Assembly: GCA_036514635.1 (NCBI GenBank)
Contig: DATBWU010000340.1
Location: forward strand, 1 to 24,404
Source of the DNA: DASSFZ01 sp036514635
GTDB taxonomy: Bacteria > Chloroflexota > Anaerolineae > Fen-1058
DNA length: 24,404 nucleotides
Direction: 5' to 3'
Each line of letters starts with the position of its first letter. Position 1 is the stretch's first letter. The position numbers and the translations under genes are program-made. Under the pieces are notes generated by a model that saw nothing but the letters and a program-made list of their open reading frames with translations, was not told the DNA's origin and did not search any database. This document shows, piece after piece, positions 5,719 through 13,079 of the stretch.

Positions 5719-5946
5719 ATGGCAATCACCGATCTGCAATTCAACCAACCTATTACCCTGGCCGACGATCCAAAGTTCCTCGGCTACGTCTTCGGCCTGA
5801 AGGCGAGCGACGACGCCGACGTCGGGCCGATGGTGATGGTCTCAATCGCTCAATCTGGCAAGACGGGACTGAAGGGCAATCGGGCGATCGCGCTCGAGCG
5901 CATCGTGCCGACGAGCGGCCGGCCGCGCGAGCGCCGGGGTGAATGA
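5719..5946 (+). CDS. Hypothetical protein, 75 residues
   Basis: It starts at ATG 5719, two bases after the loader stop. The product (MAITDLQFNQPITLADDPKF at its start) is small and looks beta-rich, with VGPMVMVSIAQSGKTGLKGN in the middle and a basic tail. I recognise no family. Tight spacing on both sides (ATGA overlap with the next gene) places it in the replication operon. Confidence 0.6.
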   Translation: MAITDLQFNQPITLADDPKFLGYVFGLKASDDADVGPMVMVSIAQSGKTGLKGNRAIALERIVPTSGRPRERRGE

Positions 5947-6233
5947 TGGCGCGACCATTCAATAGCGATCCGGTGGCGTTCGAGCTGCTCGCCATGATCG
6001 TCGAATTGGAAATGACGGACGAAGTGAAGTCGCTCTTTCAGGTCGCTACGATTTGTTTGCTCGAGTACTCGTGGGGCTGGCGGCTGTTGGGATTGCTCGA
6101 AGAGCAACGGTACGTCACGGTGGAGCGAAATGGGCGCGGCGTGCCGCTCAAGATCGCCTCGACCGAACAAGGCCGAAAGGCATTGGCAGAGCGTTGTGAA
6201 GAACGGGCGGAAGGGGTTTTAGGGGGCATCTAA
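5943..6233 (+). CDS. Small winged-helix-like protein, 96 residues
   Basis: Residues about 44-85 (GWRLLGLLEEQRYVTVERNG, then PLKIASTEQGRKAL) resemble the recognition helix, wing and C-terminal helix of a winged-helix DNA-binding protein. The N-terminal half is helical and hydrophobic and may dimerise. Two adjacent ATG codons (5943 and 5946) are possible starts; the first overlaps the upstream stop. It may regulate late rightward genes or the duplicated 12-mer just downstream at 6235-6258. That role is inferred only from position. Confidence 0.55.
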   Translation: MMARPFNSDPVAFELLAMIVELEMTDEVKSLFQVATICLLEYSWGWRLLGLLEEQRYVTVERNGRGVPLKIASTEQGRKALAERCEERAEGVLGGI

Positions 6234-6234
6234 G

Positions 6235-6258
6235 GGGTTGTAAGCAGGGTTGTAAGCA
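6235..6258 (+). repeat. Tandem 12-mer before the 161-residue gene
   Basis: GGGTTGTAAGCA occurs twice without a gap, at 6235-6246 and 6247-6258. The last base is the A of the next gene's ATG, so a protein bound here would block translation or transcription entry. Confidence 0.7.
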
Positions 6259-6743
6259 TGGGCAGTGTCCTAAGAGATGGCGATAGTCTCACAACGTTCA
6301 AAACGGCCATTTTCACCATTGTGGGAGGAGATGAGCCGACGCGCTCACAACTGCGAAATATCGGACGCGAGTTGGCGAATATTGCCGGCCGAAGCAAGCC
6401 GTGGAGCGGAGGGCATCTCTATAACGTGCTTCACTGCGAACGTATGTCGAATGAACGATTGGGCATTCACCCCGATCTCTTTGACGCGGCGTTGAAACGC
6501 GCCGACATGATCGCCGCGAATGCAAAAGTTCGGACGGTCGTGATGGCACGCGGGGTGCGGGCCGGCGCGATCGTGTTGGCGCGATCGCATAAGTGTTTTC
6601 GCCGGTCGTGCAGGATCGTCTTCGTGCCGGATACGCCACACCGGAAGTATTGCAGTGACGAGTGTGCGGCGCGAGTGGAAGCGCATCGGCGGAAGGAACG
6701 ACAGCGCCGGCGGAGAGAGAAGGCGAGGAGGCGAAGACGATGA
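6258..6743 (+). CDS. DNA-binding protein with zinc finger and Arg-rich tail, 161 residues
   Basis: The N-terminal part (about 25-95) looks like an HTH-type fold, with a stretch resembling a recognition region (SKPWSGGHLYNVLHCERMSN). Cys113, Cys118, Cys132 and Cys136 form C-x4-C-x13-C-x3-C (KYCSDEC), nearly the same module as in the protein at 3254-3604. The tail is extremely basic, with more than 15 Arg or Lys residues in the last 30. It is likely a sequence-specific or architectural DNA-binding protein. Two tandem 12-mers end at its start codon, which suggests autoregulation. The stop overlaps the next ATG. Confidence 0.7.
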   Translation: MGSVLRDGDSLTTFKTAIFTIVGGDEPTRSQLRNIGRELANIAGRSKPWSGGHLYNVLHCERMSNERLGIHPDLFDAALKRADMIAANAKVRTVVMARGVRAGAIVLARSHKCFRRSCRIVFVPDTPHRKYCSDECAARVEAHRRKERQRRRREKARRRRR

Positions 6744-6877
6744 ACGCATTCGACTTGGTAGGCTTTGTTTTGGTAATGGGCATCATCGTGGCTTTGATTG
6801 GTCTCTATTTGTCCATGAGGCTATCATCCGGAATAGAAAAGTATTTCGAGGAAGAAGAAGAGAAACTCAGACGATGA
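6740..6877 (+). CDS. Small single-span membrane protein, 45 residues
   Basis: It starts at ATG 6740, overlapping the upstream stop. One hydrophobic segment (about residues 7-27, GFVLVMGIIVALIGLYLSM) is followed by a charged, Glu-rich tail ending EEEEEKLRR. There is no signal-peptidase site. It overlaps the next small membrane gene by four bases. Function unknown; it is one of at least eight proteins under 75 residues with membrane segments in this element. Confidence 0.65.
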   Translation: MNAFDLVGFVLVMGIIVALIGLYLSMRLSSGIEKYFEEEEEKLRR

Positions 6878-6978
6878 TAGCCGATCCACTTGCACTGTGC
6901 GCGTTAGGGTTTATCGCCACGATGATGGTCGCTCTATGGATCGGTTTCCTGCTCTGGTATCGGCGGAACAATGACTGA
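6874..6978 (+). CDS. Small single-span membrane protein, 34 residues
   Basis: ATG 6874 to TGA 6976-6978 encodes a peptide with a single hydrophobic segment (ALCALGFIATMMVALWIGFL) and a short basic tail YRRNND. Both ends overlap their neighbours (four and eight bases), the pattern of genuine translationally coupled genes. No family is recognised. Confidence 0.6.
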   Translation: MIADPLALCALGFIATMMVALWIGFLLWYRRNND

Positions 6979-7945
6979 TCGATTCGCGATCGTCGTCATC
7001 CTGTTCATCGCTGTCGCCGTGCTCGCCGTCGGCGCCTTGGCCGGCGATGCCTACGTTCGGAGCCGGCCAGCGGTCATCGAGGCTGTGGCCGCGCGCGAGA
7101 TGGCAATCGCCGAGCAAGAGCAGGCGAGGGCAGAACAAGAACGGGCGCGAGCGGCTGCGGAACGTTCGCAAGCGGCCGAGGCGCAAACGCGGGCCGATGC
7201 GCTGCGGGCGGCGCTGCCGTCACTCACGTTGAGCTTTCGCTTCGTTGCGATTGGTATAGGCACCGGCCTGGCGGTGTTGCTCATCGGCGGGTCGTTGGCG
7301 GCTGTGTGTTGGTTCAACGTTCGGGCGCGAGTGATCTATCCGAATAGCGCGGGCCAGTGGCCCATCGTCATCGAGCGCAAGTTCGGCGGGGCGCTGTGGT
7401 TGGTAGATACAGCGCGCGGCCTCGGGCCGGTGACGCAAGTGGACTGCGACCAGGCGACTATGCCACTGCCGGCGAGCGAGGCAACAGCCTTGCAGATCGC
7501 CACGCAAGCCCAGGCGGCCACGGCGATGATTGGCATTGCGCGCCAGAGCGATACGCCCGCTGAACGGATCGCCGAGCGCGTCAAAGCTGCGGCCGAGAAC
7601 CTGCCCGCGCCGACTTTCGCCAATGCCGCTGACGGCGGGATGCAGATGGTCTACGTCAAACAACCGGGGAACTCGAAGGCCGCACGCGAGAAGCAAGACC
7701 TCGAGCAATTCATCCGGTTGGGTTGGGGCGCGCGCGGGCTATCGCGCCGGGCGTGGGTGCCATCGGTGTTCACGAAGACGGGCAACCGTTGCACACGCGG
7801 CTATTACGAGAGCATCATGGAGACATTGGAGAAGGCGGGCCTGGCCGCCAAAGACGAGTCCGGCGCCTGGTCGGCAGTGGTGGATATGGACGAGGCACTG
7901 GATGCCTTCGGGTTAGCGCATGAGGTCGAAGATGGGCGTGGGTAG
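6971..7945 (+). CDS. Two-span membrane protein with coiled coil and soluble C-terminal domain, 324 residues
   Basis: A first hydrophobic segment (about residues 6-26) is followed by a charged Ala/Glu/Arg/Gln coiled coil (about 38-80), a second membrane segment (about 90-115) and a soluble domain. The C-terminal 100 residues (EQFIRLGWGARGLSRRAWVP, then YYESIMETLEKAGLAAKDES) look like a helical, possibly winged-helix, module. The short coiled coil would lie on one side of the membrane and the large domain on the other. It could couple a membrane complex to DNA or to the FtsK-type ATPase, but I do not recognise a family. It opens the longest stretch of membrane genes in the rightward operon. Confidence 0.65.
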   Translation: MTDRFAIVVILFIAVAVLAVGALAGDAYVRSRPAVIEAVAAREMAIAEQEQARAEQERARAAAERSQAAEAQTRADALRAALPSLTLSFRFVAIGIGTGLAVLLIGGSLAAVCWFNVRARVIYPNSAGQWPIVIERKFGGALWLVDTARGLGPVTQVDCDQATMPLPASEATALQIATQAQAATAMIGIARQSDTPAERIAERVKAAAENLPAPTFANAADGGMQMVYVKQPGNSKAAREKQDLEQFIRLGWGARGLSRRAWVPSVFTKTGNRCTRGYYESIMETLEKAGLAAKDESGAWSAVVDMDEALDAFGLAHEVEDGRG

Positions 7946-8023
7946 GCGGGCCGGGCTGGGCTGGGTGGGCAAAGCCCCCGAGTATTTTCGCGTCCCGCGC
8001 CATGAACGGGGTAGGGAGGGGGG

Positions 8024-8242
8024 ATGATAGTCTTTGTTCTGGGCGCTCTCGCCGGATGGATCGTTGGTCTATGGACTGCGACGGGGATCACCATCGCGGT
8101 GTATCAATGGCAGCAGCATGGAGGTCACGATGGAATGGGGAACAGCTCTGCTCGTTGTCTGCTGTGTGTTGCTCACCTATTGCATTCACGCGCTTGCCAG
8201 GGGTTTGCACGACTGGCTCAAGCGCAACACCTGGATCATTGA
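8024..8242 (+). CDS. Possible small membrane protein, 72 residues
   Basis: The frame starts at ATG 8024 behind a G-rich ribosome binding site. It has one hydrophobic segment (MIVFVLGALAGWIVGLW, then GITIAVYQW). The part after about residue 36 runs in another frame through the next small gene and looks less protein-like (Cys/His-rich), so the true product may be shorter if there is an error, or the overlap may be real. Confidence 0.4.
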   Translation: MIVFVLGALAGWIVGLWTATGITIAVYQWQQHGGHDGMGNSSARCLLCVAHLLHSRACQGFARLAQAQHLDH

Positions 8243-8246
8243 TTGA
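8130..8246 (+). CDS. Small single-span membrane protein, 38 residues
   Basis: ATG 8130 lies five bases after a perfect GGAGG (8120-8124). The peptide starts MEWGTALLVVCCVLLTYCIH and continues ALARGLHDWLKRNTWIID: a hydrophobic segment, then an amphipathic basic helix. Stop and next start are two bases apart. No family is recognised. Confidence 0.55.
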   Translation: MEWGTALLVVCCVLLTYCIHALARGLHDWLKRNTWIID

Positions 8247-8247
8247 T

Positions 8248-8466
8248 ATGACCGACCGCTACACCGCCTGGCTGGCTGTCATCGCACAGCGCGATTGGGC
8301 GTTGACGCAGTTCACGTTGATTGCGCTCCTCGTCGTGCTGGCGTGGGAGGGCATTCGGCTGTGGCCGGAGCGATTCCGATCGGTGATCCGTTTTGGCTTC
8401 CTGTTGGCCGGAGTGATCGCGTTCTATGCGTTGGCGGCAATCAACGTAGCGATGGGGGCGCGATGA
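8248..8466 (+). CDS. Small two-span membrane protein, 72 residues
   Basis: ATG 8248 is followed by two hydrophobic segments (about residues 20-37 and 47-68) separated by a basic loop (LWPERFRSVIR). The product ends VAMGAR, and its TGA overlaps the next ATG (8463-8466). No signal-peptidase site or family signature is visible. It may belong to the same membrane complex as its neighbours. Confidence 0.6.
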   Translation: MTDRYTAWLAVIAQRDWALTQFTLIALLVVLAWEGIRLWPERFRSVIRFGFLLAGVIAFYALAAINVAMGAR

Positions 8467-8978
8467 AAGGCGAAAGCCATATCGTCCTCGGCGCGGCCGC
8501 GGGCGCGGCGCTGCATCTCGCCGTTCCCTATTTGCCAGCCGGTGTCTTGCCGCTCTCGGTCGTCATTGGCGTGAACGTGGTCGGCTCGCTCCTGCCAGAT
8601 ATTGACAGCGACGAATCGATCATTCGTCAGGCGACGGGCACGAATCGGCGCTCAGGATGTTTGGGTTGGATCGTGTCGCTTGGCTTCTCGCTCTTCGGCG
8701 GGCACCGGGCGATCACGCATTCGCTCATCGCGCTGGGCCTCGTGGCAGGGCTGGCGCGATGGGCCGGTCAGCCCTGGGCGCTGGCGTTCGCCGTCGGCTA
8801 CGCCGCCCATCTGCTGGCCGACATGCTCACGCGGGCGGGCATTCCGCTCCTGTGGCCGTTCACGGATCGGCGGTTTCATCTGCTGCCGCGGCCGCTCAGG
8901 GTAACGACCGGCACGTTGGTTGAATATCTTCTCGTGCTCGTGGCGGTGATTGGAGTGGCGAGGCTATGGCCGTTTTGA
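8463..8978 (+). CDS. DUF457/YdjM-type inner-membrane metal-dependent hydrolase
   Basis: This 171-residue, multi-span protein has the features of the YdjM family (LexA-regulated inner-membrane putative hydrolases, related to phospholipase-C-like enzymes): an early His (H6), PDID (45-48), HRAITHS (81-87) and the membrane-embedded GYAAHLLADMLTRAGIPLLW (112-131). These His and Asp residues are the expected metal ligands. Length agrees with the family. The substrate is unknown; a membrane lipid or lipid-linked sugar is plausible given the glycosyltransferase directly downstream, whose start overlaps this gene by 13 bases. I am confident in the family but not in the reaction. Confidence 0.75.
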   Translation: MKGESHIVLGAAAGAALHLAVPYLPAGVLPLSVVIGVNVVGSLLPDIDSDESIIRQATGTNRRSGCLGWIVSLGFSLFGGHRAITHSLIALGLVAGLARWAGQPWALAFAVGYAAHLLADMLTRAGIPLLWPFTDRRFHLLPRPLRVTTGTLVEYLLVLVAVIGVARLWPF

Positions 8979-10441
8979 TTGACACGGTGAAACGCAGATG
9001 GTGGGTGACGGAACGTTACGTGTGGCCGTGGCTGCTGGTCGTGAGCATCGCGGCGGTCGCATTGCGGTTCACGCACATCGTCTACTACCCGCTATGGTTC
9101 GACGAGGCCTGGAGCGCGTGGGTCGCCGCGCTGCCGTTCGATCGGATGATCAATGCCGTGGCCGGCGACGTTCATCCGCCGCTTTACTTCGTCATCCTGT
9201 GGGGCTTGGTTCACGTCCTCGGCGATTCGATGTTCGTCGTTCGCCTACCCTCGGCGCTGTTCAGTCTGGCGTCGCTCGCGCTCAGTCTGCGGATCGTCGA
9301 GCGCTTGCAGATCTCGGGCGCCTTCATCGGCTTCACACTCATGGCGCTCGTGCCGTTTCAACTGTTCTTCGCGGACGAGGCCCGCGGCTACGCATTGTTG
9401 GAGATGCTCTATCTCGGCGCGTGCCTGGCCGCGCTCTCGCGCCGGTGGGCCTGGCTGGCCGTCTGCAATGCGGCTCTACTGTACACGCACAACTACGGCG
9501 CGATCTACGCGGCGCTGGCCGGCCTGCTCGCGTTCCTGGTCGTCGACCGGCGGGAATGGTGGAAGGTTGTCGCGTGGAATGCCGGAGCGATTGTGGTGTA
9601 CGCGCCATGGGTCGCGTTCGGCCTGGCCGGCCAGGTGGCCGCGTTCGGCGAGGGGCATTGGATCAGGCCGACGTCGCCGGGCGGGTTCATGTATCCGATC
9701 TACATGTTCGTGTGGAATGTCGCCATGCCGCGCGAATTGCAATCGTCGGCGATGCTGCTCGTCGCCGTGCTCGTGTTCATCGCGCTCGTCAAGGTGGTGA
9801 GGGACAGGCACGTTGGGGCCCGGGTCCTCGCCTATCTGTTCCTCGGCCCGCTCGTTCTGGCTGCGCTCGCCTCGTGGGCCTGGAAGCCGATCTATCTGTG
9901 GCGTGCGCTCATCGGCGCGGCCCCGGCTATGTACTATCTCATCGGCTGGGCGCTCACTCATCGGGTGAGTCGTCTCGGGTTGATCATGGCGCATTTCCTG
10001 TTCACGCCGATGCTCTTCGTCGCGCTGATCAATCACCCGGCGCGGACGTTTGAAATCAAAGGGGCGATGGAGATGGCTCAGGTCGCCGAGCACGTTGCGG
10101 CGAACTGGCAAGCGGGGGACGTGATCTATCACATCAACATCGGGAGCGTGGTCGAGCTGCACCGCGCGCTCGGCGATCGGACCAACGTGATGCTTCCAAC
10201 GCCGGATCACACCATCGTCGGCTACAGCCTGCAAACGCGGCGCGCGCTCAGTATCGTCGAGGAACCGATCGGCGCATTGACGTGGCGGCGGGCCTGGCTG
10301 ATTTGGGTGTCGTCGCCGGGGACGTATGAGCGCGAGGTCGTCGCTCGAGACGCCATTCTCGCCGGCTACCGAAACGAAAAGGTGCTGGGGTGGGGGGATG
10401 GGGAACTGATTGACGGAGGCGTGTGGCTGCTATGGCGGTGA
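8966..10441 (+). CDS. GT-C fold (PMT/ArnT-like) polytopic glycosyltransferase
   Basis: This 491-residue membrane protein has about ten hydrophobic segments and a soluble C-terminal domain. The first extracytoplasmic loop carries FDEAWSAW (45-52), with the Asp-Glu pair typical of dolichol/undecaprenyl-phosphate-sugar-dependent GT-C enzymes, and the second conserved element DVHPPLYF (68-75) follows at the usual distance. Such enzymes move a sugar from a lipid carrier to protein or lipid outside the membrane. The element encodes several Thr/Pro-rich surface proteins that are good candidates for O-glycosylation, so self-decoration is plausible. The family call is strong; the acceptor is inference. 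Confidence 0.8.
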   Translation: MAVLIDTVKRRWWVTERYVWPWLLVVSIAAVALRFTHIVYYPLWFDEAWSAWVAALPFDRMINAVAGDVHPPLYFVILWGLVHVLGDSMFVVRLPSALFSLASLALSLRIVERLQISGAFIGFTLMALVPFQLFFADEARGYALLEMLYLGACLAALSRRWAWLAVCNAALLYTHNYGAIYAALAGLLAFLVVDRREWWKVVAWNAGAIVVYAPWVAFGLAGQVAAFGEGHWIRPTSPGGFMYPIYMFVWNVAMPRELQSSAMLLVAVLVFIALVKVVRDRHVGARVLAYLFLGPLVLAALASWAWKPIYLWRALIGAAPAMYYLIGWALTHRVSRLGLIMAHFLFTPMLFVALINHPARTFEIKGAMEMAQVAEHVAANWQAGDVIYHINIGSVVELHRALGDRTNVMLPTPDHTIVGYSLQTRRALSIVEEPIGALTWRRAWLIWVSSPGTYEREVVARDAILAGYRNEKVLGWGDGELIDGGVWLLWR

Positions 10442-12081
10442 ACCTGACTGGACTGTTGGCCCGCGTGCGGCCGCGCCGATTGACGCAGGCGGAGATCTCC
10501 GAGCGCGATGCCGAGCGCCGGGCGATGGAGCACATGCGCCAACAGGAATCGAAATTGAGAACCGAGGCGAACAGTTACGCGCAGGTCATCGCGGCAACGC
10601 TCGAGGACCTGAACATCTGCTATCGCTACAAGCGGAACGAAAAAGACTTCATGGAAAGCCGGATCAAACGCATCTCGTTCAAGCATCCGTTCGTGCTGCG
10701 CGAGGAGGCGATCTATCTCGAAGTGGATCTGCGGCCCGGCAAGCGGCCGCGGGGCGTGGGCATCGCCGAACTATCCGACCCGGAGATATTGAACAATCTG
10801 TCAATCAACTGCGGTCACAAGGTCATGGCGAAGTACACGCCGGAGAGCGGTTTCTGGTACATCGTCGAGCGCGAGTTCGGTGTGCGCGGCATCCCGTCGC
10901 ACGTCAAGCTCGACAATATTCTTGAATTGCGCCCGGCCAGCGCCGATGGCCTGAGCCTGCCGCTTGGTATTGGCGAAAATAAGAAGCCGGTCTATCGCTC
11001 GCTCGGCGTGATGTATTCGATGCTGATCGCCGGGACGATCGGCGGCGGCAAGTCGAACATTCTCAACGTGCTCATCACGACACTCATGCGTTACAACGCG
11101 CCCAGCCGCTTGAAGTTCATGTTGGTAGATCTCAAGGGCGGCGTCGAGTTCTCGTTTTTTCAAGGCGTTCCGCATCTGTTGCAATTGCCGCGCTATAACA
11201 AGGATGGCGAGAAGGGCGATCCACGACCGGCGATGATCGAGCGGCGCGAGGACGTGCCGGACGCGCTCGGCTGGATCATCATCGAGGGTGAACGGCGGAT
11301 GGAATTGCTCAAGGGCGAACGGGTGAAGACCATCGGGCAATATAACTTCAAGAACCGCCGCCGTCCGATGTCGCACATCGCCATCGTGATTGACGAGTGG
11401 GCTGACGTGAAACTAGATCGGAAGCTCGGCACAGAAGTCGAGGAGATGTTGATCAACATCGCCAGCCGTTTCCGAGCGGTGGGCATTCACGTCATCCTCT
11501 GCACGCAGGTGCCGAACAAGGACGTCGTGAGCATCCGGATCAAAAACGTCCTGCCGGCTAAACTCGCGTTCGCCTGCCCGGACATTCACGCCTCGATGCT
11601 CATCATTGGCGATGGCAAGGCGCACGGGCTTGAGCCATCAGGCCGCGCGATCTTCGATTGGGGAGGAACGCGGCTGGAATTGCAGACGCCGTTCATCAGC
11701 AATCAGACGGTGGATGAGATAGTGAAGCAAGCGATTGCCGGGAAGTTCAACGAGCTTGAATCGCGCTCGCATGATGTGACGGATCAAGAGGTGTTCGAGT
11801 GGGCGCTGAGAGAAAACGGCGGGGCATTAGACTATCGCCGGGTGTTCGCACAGTTTCGCATCCGGGGCTTCTCGTTCGACGATGCTAAATCTCTGGCGGC
11901 GTCGTATGAGGGCCAGGAGGTCGTCATCGGAGCGAGCGTGTATCGTGTCATGGGTAGCAGTCGGCCCGGGCAGCCTCGGCGCTTGCTGCCGATAGAGGAC
12001 GATCCAACACAAGATGAAACCACGGAGGGGGAGATCGGAGGGGGACAGAAGTCGGATACTATACCCCCCTTGACTATATAG
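10432..12081 (+). CDS. FtsK/SpoIIIE-type DNA-motor ATPase
   Basis: Counting from ATG 10432 (GTG 10423 is an alternative), the protein has 549 residues. Walker A is GTIGGGKSN (201-209). The FtsK/SpoIIIE signature LVDLKGGVEFSFFQGVPHLL (231-250) follows, then Walker B IAIVIDEWAD (316-325) and the conserved RFRAVGIHVILCTQ region (346-359). A C-terminal module of about 60 residues (447-508) looks like a winged helix similar in position to FtsK-gamma. There are no membrane spans, unlike chromosomal FtsK. In integrative elements such ATPases (TraB of actinomycetes, ConQ) move DNA between cells. In viruses, related HerA/FtsK ATPases package or extrude genomes. The GTSAC arrays are candidate loading sites. 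Confidence 0.85.
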   Translation: MAVNLTGLLARVRPRRLTQAEISERDAERRAMEHMRQQESKLRTEANSYAQVIAATLEDLNICYRYKRNEKDFMESRIKRISFKHPFVLREEAIYLEVDLRPGKRPRGVGIAELSDPEILNNLSINCGHKVMAKYTPESGFWYIVEREFGVRGIPSHVKLDNILELRPASADGLSLPLGIGENKKPVYRSLGVMYSMLIAGTIGGGKSNILNVLITTLMRYNAPSRLKFMLVDLKGGVEFSFFQGVPHLLQLPRYNKDGEKGDPRPAMIERREDVPDALGWIIIEGERRMELLKGERVKTIGQYNFKNRRRPMSHIAIVIDEWADVKLDRKLGTEVEEMLINIASRFRAVGIHVILCTQVPNKDVVSIRIKNVLPAKLAFACPDIHASMLIIGDGKAHGLEPSGRAIFDWGGTRLELQTPFISNQTVDEIVKQAIAGKFNELESRSHDVTDQEVFEWALRENGGALDYRRVFAQFRIRGFSFDDAKSLAASYEGQEVVIGASVYRVMGSSRPGQPRRLLPIEDDPTQDETTEGEIGGGQKSDTIPPLTI

Positions 12082-12090
12082 GTTGGTCTT

Positions 12091-12231
12091 ATGAACGAGC
12101 AAGCGCTTGCCAATGCGATCCTGCTTTTTATCTGCTGCATCTGGCCGTCAGCCGTCTTCGCACTCGGCTTCTGGTTTTGCGGCTGGCTATCGAAACGGAA
12201 GGTTGTGATCAATGTTCGACAGGCTCAATGA
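12091..12231 (+). CDS. Small single-span membrane protein, 46 residues
   Basis: ATG 12091 starts a peptide MNEQALANAILLFICCIWPS with a hydrophobic segment to about residue 33 and a basic tail (SKRKVVINVRQAQ). It overlaps the next gene by 20 bases. It lies between the motor ATPase and a membrane-anchored surface protein and may be part of the same complex. No family is recognised. Confidence 0.6.
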   Translation: MNEQALANAILLFICCIWPSAVFALGFWFCGWLSKRKVVINVRQAQ

Positions 12232-13057
12232 GTTCATCGGCGGACTGTTCGATCGGCTCTTAGGCCCGCGCGCGGTGATGGCGCCGCCGGGCTTCGATCC
12301 GACGTTGGAACCGCGCCGGGTGCAACAGAAGCGCCGGGGCTTGTGGCTATGGATCGGCCTCATCGGCCTATTGGCGATCTGCCTCGTCGCCTTCTTCCTC
12401 TTCCGACCCAAAGCGGCCAGCGCCGAGCCGACCGGGACGCCGACCTTGCCCCCGCCGGCAGTGAGCACGACCGAGGCGACGTTGACGATCGACCAACTCC
12501 TCGGAACGGTCCAGGCCACGGCGGCTGCGCCTTTGCTCCCGGCCACGTATGAACTGATGACGCTGACGCCGACGCCGGCGTCGACCGGAACGCCCGATCT
12601 GACGGCAACACTGCTCGCCGGCTGGCCGACGCTGCCGCCGTTAGCCGATAGCGGCTGGTTTGCATTGACGATGACGCAGGCCGTCCTCAATGCCGATGCG
12701 ACGGCGAAGGCGAATGAGTTCGGCGGCTTGATTCACCTCTTCCCTACGGTGACGCCCTTCCCGCCGCAGATGCAGACACTGATGGCGATCCTGCCGACGT
12801 ACACGCCCTATCCGACGTTCACCCCGTTCCCGACGTGGACGCAACCCCCTCCGCCGCCGCCGACGTCCTACCCGGCGAAGGCGACCTATACCCCTATCCC
12901 GCCACAGGCGACGTATACCCCCATCCCGACGTTCACGCCGGTGATACCGACACAGACGCCCTACGTCATCTACGTGACGGTAGTGGTGACGGCGACCTAC
13001 ACCGAGACGCCGACGCCAACCGAGACGCCAACGCCGACCGAGACGGCGACGCCGTGA
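12212..13057 (+). CDS. Membrane-anchored Pro/Thr-rich surface protein, 281 residues
   Basis: A basic N-terminal cytoplasmic region (about 1-45) leads into one membrane segment (about 46-66, LWLWIGLIGLLAICLVAFFL). Everything after it is extracytoplasmic, a type II topology. The outer part is rich in Thr and Pro, with repeated YTP/FTP motifs (YTPYPTFTPFPTWTQPPPPP), and ends in TPTET repeats. Such regions are extended and often O-glycosylated. It resembles the Thr-Pro linkers of the leftward surface proteins, linking the two operons. No globular domain is recognised. Confidence 0.7.
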   Translation: MFDRLNEFIGGLFDRLLGPRAVMAPPGFDPTLEPRRVQQKRRGLWLWIGLIGLLAICLVAFFLFRPKAASAEPTGTPTLPPPAVSTTEATLTIDQLLGTVQATAAAPLLPATYELMTLTPTPASTGTPDLTATLLAGWPTLPPLADSGWFALTMTQAVLNADATAKANEFGGLIHLFPTVTPFPPQMQTLMAILPTYTPYPTFTPFPTWTQPPPPPPTSYPAKATYTPIPPQATYTPIPTFTPVIPTQTPYVIYVTVVVTATYTETPTPTETPTPTETATP

Positions 13058-13079
13058 GCGATCGCTAGCATCGTCAGAA

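Noticed and set aside
9476..10234. 252-residue leftward frame opposite the glycosyltransferase
   Set aside because: The sense strand encodes a clear polytopic GT-C enzyme. The antisense product is His/Arg/Asp-rich and without motifs.
10432..12081. Phage terminase or Zot protein
   Set aside because: The DLKGGVEFS signature, Walker spacing and C-terminal winged helix are of the FtsK/SpoIIIE type. There is no terminase nuclease domain and no Zot membrane span.
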